Assembly (NCBI GenBank): GCA_947444195.1
Contig: CANEZL010000004.1
Span: 124,001 to 188,000, forward strand
Reading direction: 5' to 3'
Length of the DNA: 64,000 bases
From: Methylobacteriaceae bacterium
Lineage (GTDB): Bacteria; Pseudomonadota; Alphaproteobacteria; Rhizobiales; Beijerinckiaceae
The notes under the pieces were generated by a model that worked only from the letters and a program-made list of their open reading frames with translations, ran no database searches and was not told the origin of the DNA. Position 1 is the stretch's first letter. Each line of letters begins with the position of its first letter. The translations under genes were made by a program, and so were the position numbers. Of this stretch, positions 61,326-64,000 are shown in pieces.

Positions 61326-64000
61326 TTAGAAGCGCCAGGTGAAGTTGCCCTTCACCGCGTGGTCCTCGACGCGGTCGCCGATCTGGCCGGTATAGGCGAT
61401 GCCCAGCGTGGCGTTCGGCGCGACCCGCAGATCCAGGCCCGCCTGGGCGACGAGGGCGTCGCGGGCGATCGGGATGCCGGCCGACAGGAAGGTCGGGCCG
61501 TTGCCGAAGGCCAGGAGTGCCGCCGGCACCACGTCGCCGAAGGCGCGGCGGTAGCCGACGAGGCCGCGCAGCGAGAGCGGCAGGCCGAGGCCGAGATCGA
61601 GCCCCGTCTGCGCCCGCAGGCCCGCGGTGACCGCGCTGACCTCGTAGGTGCGGGCAAAGCCGGTGAGCGCGGCCACGCCGCCGGCCTCCACGAAGCGGTC
61701 GTGCCCGATCGAGACGTGCGAGCCGCCGACGAAGGGCTCGATATAGGCGGCCGCCGCCTGGAGCGGGGCGGGCCCGTCCTTCGAGACGAGGGAGGCCGGC
61801 GCGCCCTGCCCGAGGAAGAAGCGGTAGCCGATCTCGCCGAAGCCCTGGACCGTGGAGCCGCCGGCCCGCGCGGTCGCTGTGTCCGAGACGCCGGCGAAGG
61901 CCACCGCCCGGCGGGTGCGGGTGCTGTTGTCGGCGTAGGTGGCGCCGAGCCGGAGCGAGAACGGCCCCGCCTCGTAGCCGCCGTAGACGCCGCCGTAGCC
62001 GCTCTCGACGGTGGCCGATTGCAGGCGGCCGGTGGTGTCGAGGCCGGCGGCGGTGTAGCCGCCGACGACGCCGAGCTTGATCCCGTTCTCGAGCCGGACG
62101 TCGGCGCCCAGCGCGAAGCCCGAGATCTGGCGGCTGAAGCCGGCGGCGTTGCCGTCCGAGCGCGCATCGCCGAAGCTGCCGAAGCCCTGGCCCCAGAGGC
62201 CGAACACCCGGGGGTCGAGGATGCGGGCGGCCACCGGCGCCACCGGGGCGGAGCGGCCGGGCAGGTCGGCGGTGTAGGTCGCCGGCAGGCGACCGTAGTT
62301 CAGGCCGTCGGCGGTGCCCGGCGTGGTGCCCCAGCGCAGGCGGTCGAGGATCGCCTCCCGCACGAAGAAGGCGGTGGCGTACTCGGTGGAGACCGTGCTG
62401 CCGTGCACGTCGCCGGCGAGCGCCTGGAAGGCGCCCCGCGCCTCGCCGGTGGTGAGGCCCACCGTGCGCTGGAACGGCGCGGTGCCCGCGCCGCCGCCCT
62501 GGATCGCGTCGGCGACCGCGCCCTGGTTGCGGTTCTGCGCGATCGTCGAGAAGGCGATGTCGTTGCGGGTGAGCGTGAGGCTGACGGCGTTGGCGGTGTA
62601 GCCGAGCGTCGGGTCGAGGAAGGCGAAGTTCGAGCTCACGCCCGCGAACTGGCCGCTGACCCCGCCCGCCGCCGTGAGCACGGTGTAGCGGGTGCGCGGG
62701 TCGTAGCCGCCCTGCGCCGCGCTGACCTGGACCGTGCCGCCCGCGAGGGTGGCGCTGCCGCCCGCCGCGAGGAGCGAGGCCTGGCCGGCGGCATTGGCGG
62801 CGACCTGATAGGCCGAGCCCGCCGCGAAGGCGACGTTGCCCGAGACGTTCAGGCTGCCGATCGCGCTCGCGGTGCCCGGCGCGACGGCGCCGCCCGCGTT
62901 GACGGCGAGGCCCGCCACCGTGCCGGTGCCGCCGAGCACGCCCCCCGAGCCGACGGTGACCGGGACGTTCACCCGGTCGCGCCCGTCGAGGACGAGGGTG
63001 CCGGAGACGTTGTCGAAGTAGCCGGCCGCGGTGAACAGGTCGAGGCGGGACCAGTAGCTCAGGGCCGTGCCGTAGAAGGCACTGAGCGCGTTGGTCTGCG
63101 TGTTGACGAGGATCTGGTTGATCGTGTCGCTCTGCAGGCTGCCGTAGAGGCCGCCGCTCGGGGCGATCGTCTGGGCGGCGGTGCTGCTGCCGCCGTAGAG
63201 GGGGGCGAGCAGGATGGAGGCGTCGGGGCCGCCGGCGGGGGCCGCCTCGCGCGGGGCCTGCGCGAAGGTGAGCGTCGGCAGGCCGTAGGTCAGGCGGGAC
63301 TGGTAGAGCGCTTGGTTCGCGGCGGTGGGCAGGTAGGGGTTGCCCGTGGTGTTCGCCGTGCCAGCGGCGCAGGCGGCGACGGTGTTGCCGCACTGGGCGG
63401 AGAGGTAGCTCTGGAGCTCGCCCTGCGCCCGCGTGAACAGGCCGGGCAGGTTGATCGCCGTGCCGGTGGTGCCCGCGTTGTTGATGTAGAGCGGGTTGGT
63501 GAAGCCCTGGGCGAGGTCGTAGGCCGAGAAGGCCCGCGAGGCGATGATGTCGAGGGGGTAGTGCACGCCCAGCACGATGCGGCTGTCGCCGTATTCCGCG
63601 GCGCGCGCCAGCATGTTCCGGTACTGCTGCGGCACCAGCATCGCGAGCAGGTAGCTGTCGGTATAGGCGTACTGGGTGTGCCCGCTCGGGAAGGAGGGGT
63701 TGGTGGCCAGCCCCGTCAGCGCCGTCGGGTCGAAGATGTTGTAGCTGTTGGGCGCCACCTGGATCGGGCGTGAGGAGCCGTAGACGTCCTGGCCGGGTTG
63801 CGTGTTCCGCACGCCGTAGGCGAGGTCGTAGACGCTGTCGCGGGTGTTGGGCAGGCCGTTGAAGGTCGGCAGCGTGTAGCCGGCCGGCGCGACGGCGGGC
63901 ACGGGCACGTAGCCCGCGGGCGTGGTGCTCGGATTGGTGGCGGCGCCGTTGGCGAAGTAGTTCTTGGCCACGCCGAGATTCGACGACAGGACCGAGTAGG
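61326..64000 (-). CDS. PAP2-type acid phosphatase fused to autotransporter beta-barrel (N-terminus beyond window)
   Basis: PAP2 motifs NPSFPSGHTQYAY and SRIVLGVHYPLDIIASRAF; AT barrel ending in VKGNFTWRF. Confidence 0.88.
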   Translation of the reverse strand, partial: YSVLSSNLGVAKNYFANGAATNPSTTPAGYVPVPAVAPAGYTLPTFNGLPNTRDSVYDLAYGVRNTQPGQDVYGSSRPIQVAPNSYNIFDPTALTGLATNPSFPSGHTQYAYTDSYLLAMLVPQQYRNMLARAAEYGDSRIVLGVHYPLDIIASRAFSAYDLAQGFTNPLYINNAGTTGTAINLPGLFTRAQGELQSYLSAQCGNTVAACAAGTANTTGNPYLPTAANQALYQSRLTYGLPTLTFAQAPREAAPAGGPDASILLAPLYGGSSTAAQTIAPSGGLYGSLQSDTINQILVNTQTNALSAFYGTALSYWSRLDLFTAAGYFDNVSGTLVLDGRDRVNVPVTVGSGGVLGGTGTVAGLAVNAGGAVAPGTASAIGSLNVSGNVAFAAGSAYQVAANAAGQASLLAAGGSATLAGGTVQVSAAQGGYDPRTRYTVLTAAGGVSGQFAGVSSNFAFLDPTLGYTANAVSLTLTRNDIAFSTIAQNRNQGAVADAIQGGGAGTAPFQRTVGLTTGEARGAFQALAGDVHGSTVSTEYATAFFVREAILDRLRWGTTPGTADGLNYGRLPATYTADLPGRSAPVAPVAARILDPRVFGLWGQGFGSFGDARSDGNAAGFSRQISGFALGADVRLENGIKLGVVGGYTAAGLDTTGRLQSATVESGYGGVYGGYEAGPFSLRLGATYADNSTRTRRAVAFAGVSDTATARAGGSTVQGFGEIGYRFFLGQGAPASLVSKDGPAPLQAAAAYIEPFVGGSHVSIGHDRFVEAGGVAALTGFARTYEVSAVTAGLRAQTGLDLGLGLPLSLRGLVGYRRAFGDVVPAALLAFGNGPTFLSAGIPIARDALVAQAGLDLRVAPNATLGIAYTGQIGDRVEDHAVKGNFTWRF

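Noticed and set aside
61359-63773. 804-aa plus-strand ORF
   Set aside because: Antisense to the phosphatase-autotransporter gene, which has motif-level support.

Overview
GC-rich alphaproteobacterial chromosome, most likely Methylobacterium/Methylorubrum-like (inferred from synteny and repeat types). From the left it carries the 3' end of a conserved block: nuoL(partial)-nuoM-nuoN-birA-rnj-mce-DUF1467-proS-lolC-lolD, a small AT-richer accessory island, then dnaE. Next come crcB, a cobalamin riboswitch with a TonB receptor and PepSY protein, the ptsH-ptsM-hprK-chvG-chvI cluster, lepA, recX, two tandem tRNA-Gly(GCC) genes, a CsbD/YidB stress-protein cluster with a PAS-LuxR regulator, an FAD/Fe-S oxidoreductase, fabB-fabA-irr, a GlxA/DJ-1 pair, a SWIB-domain protein and, at the right edge, a PAP2-phosphatase/autotransporter fusion. 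Main hunt results: (1) a 34-aa predicted membrane protein between lolD and dnaE, with a strong Shine-Dalgarno and a perfect GAAC-N7-GAAC (alphaproteobacterial LexA box type) in its promoter, a candidate SidA-like SOS division inhibitor, plus a second GTTC-N7-GTTC box before dnaE; (2) a well-delimited antisense-strand sRNA upstream of proS with promoter, stems and terminator; (3) a palindromic repeat family whose TGA end supplies the stop codon in three loci; (4) two copies of a composite repeat whose ~33-bp core is inverted relative to its flanks; (5) a PD-(D/E)XK-like orphan nuclease candidate; (6) EcfG-type promoter motifs before the PAS-LuxR and SWIB genes. No CRISPR array, rRNA operon or intact prophage was seen. 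All homology calls come from reading the translations; no database search was run.
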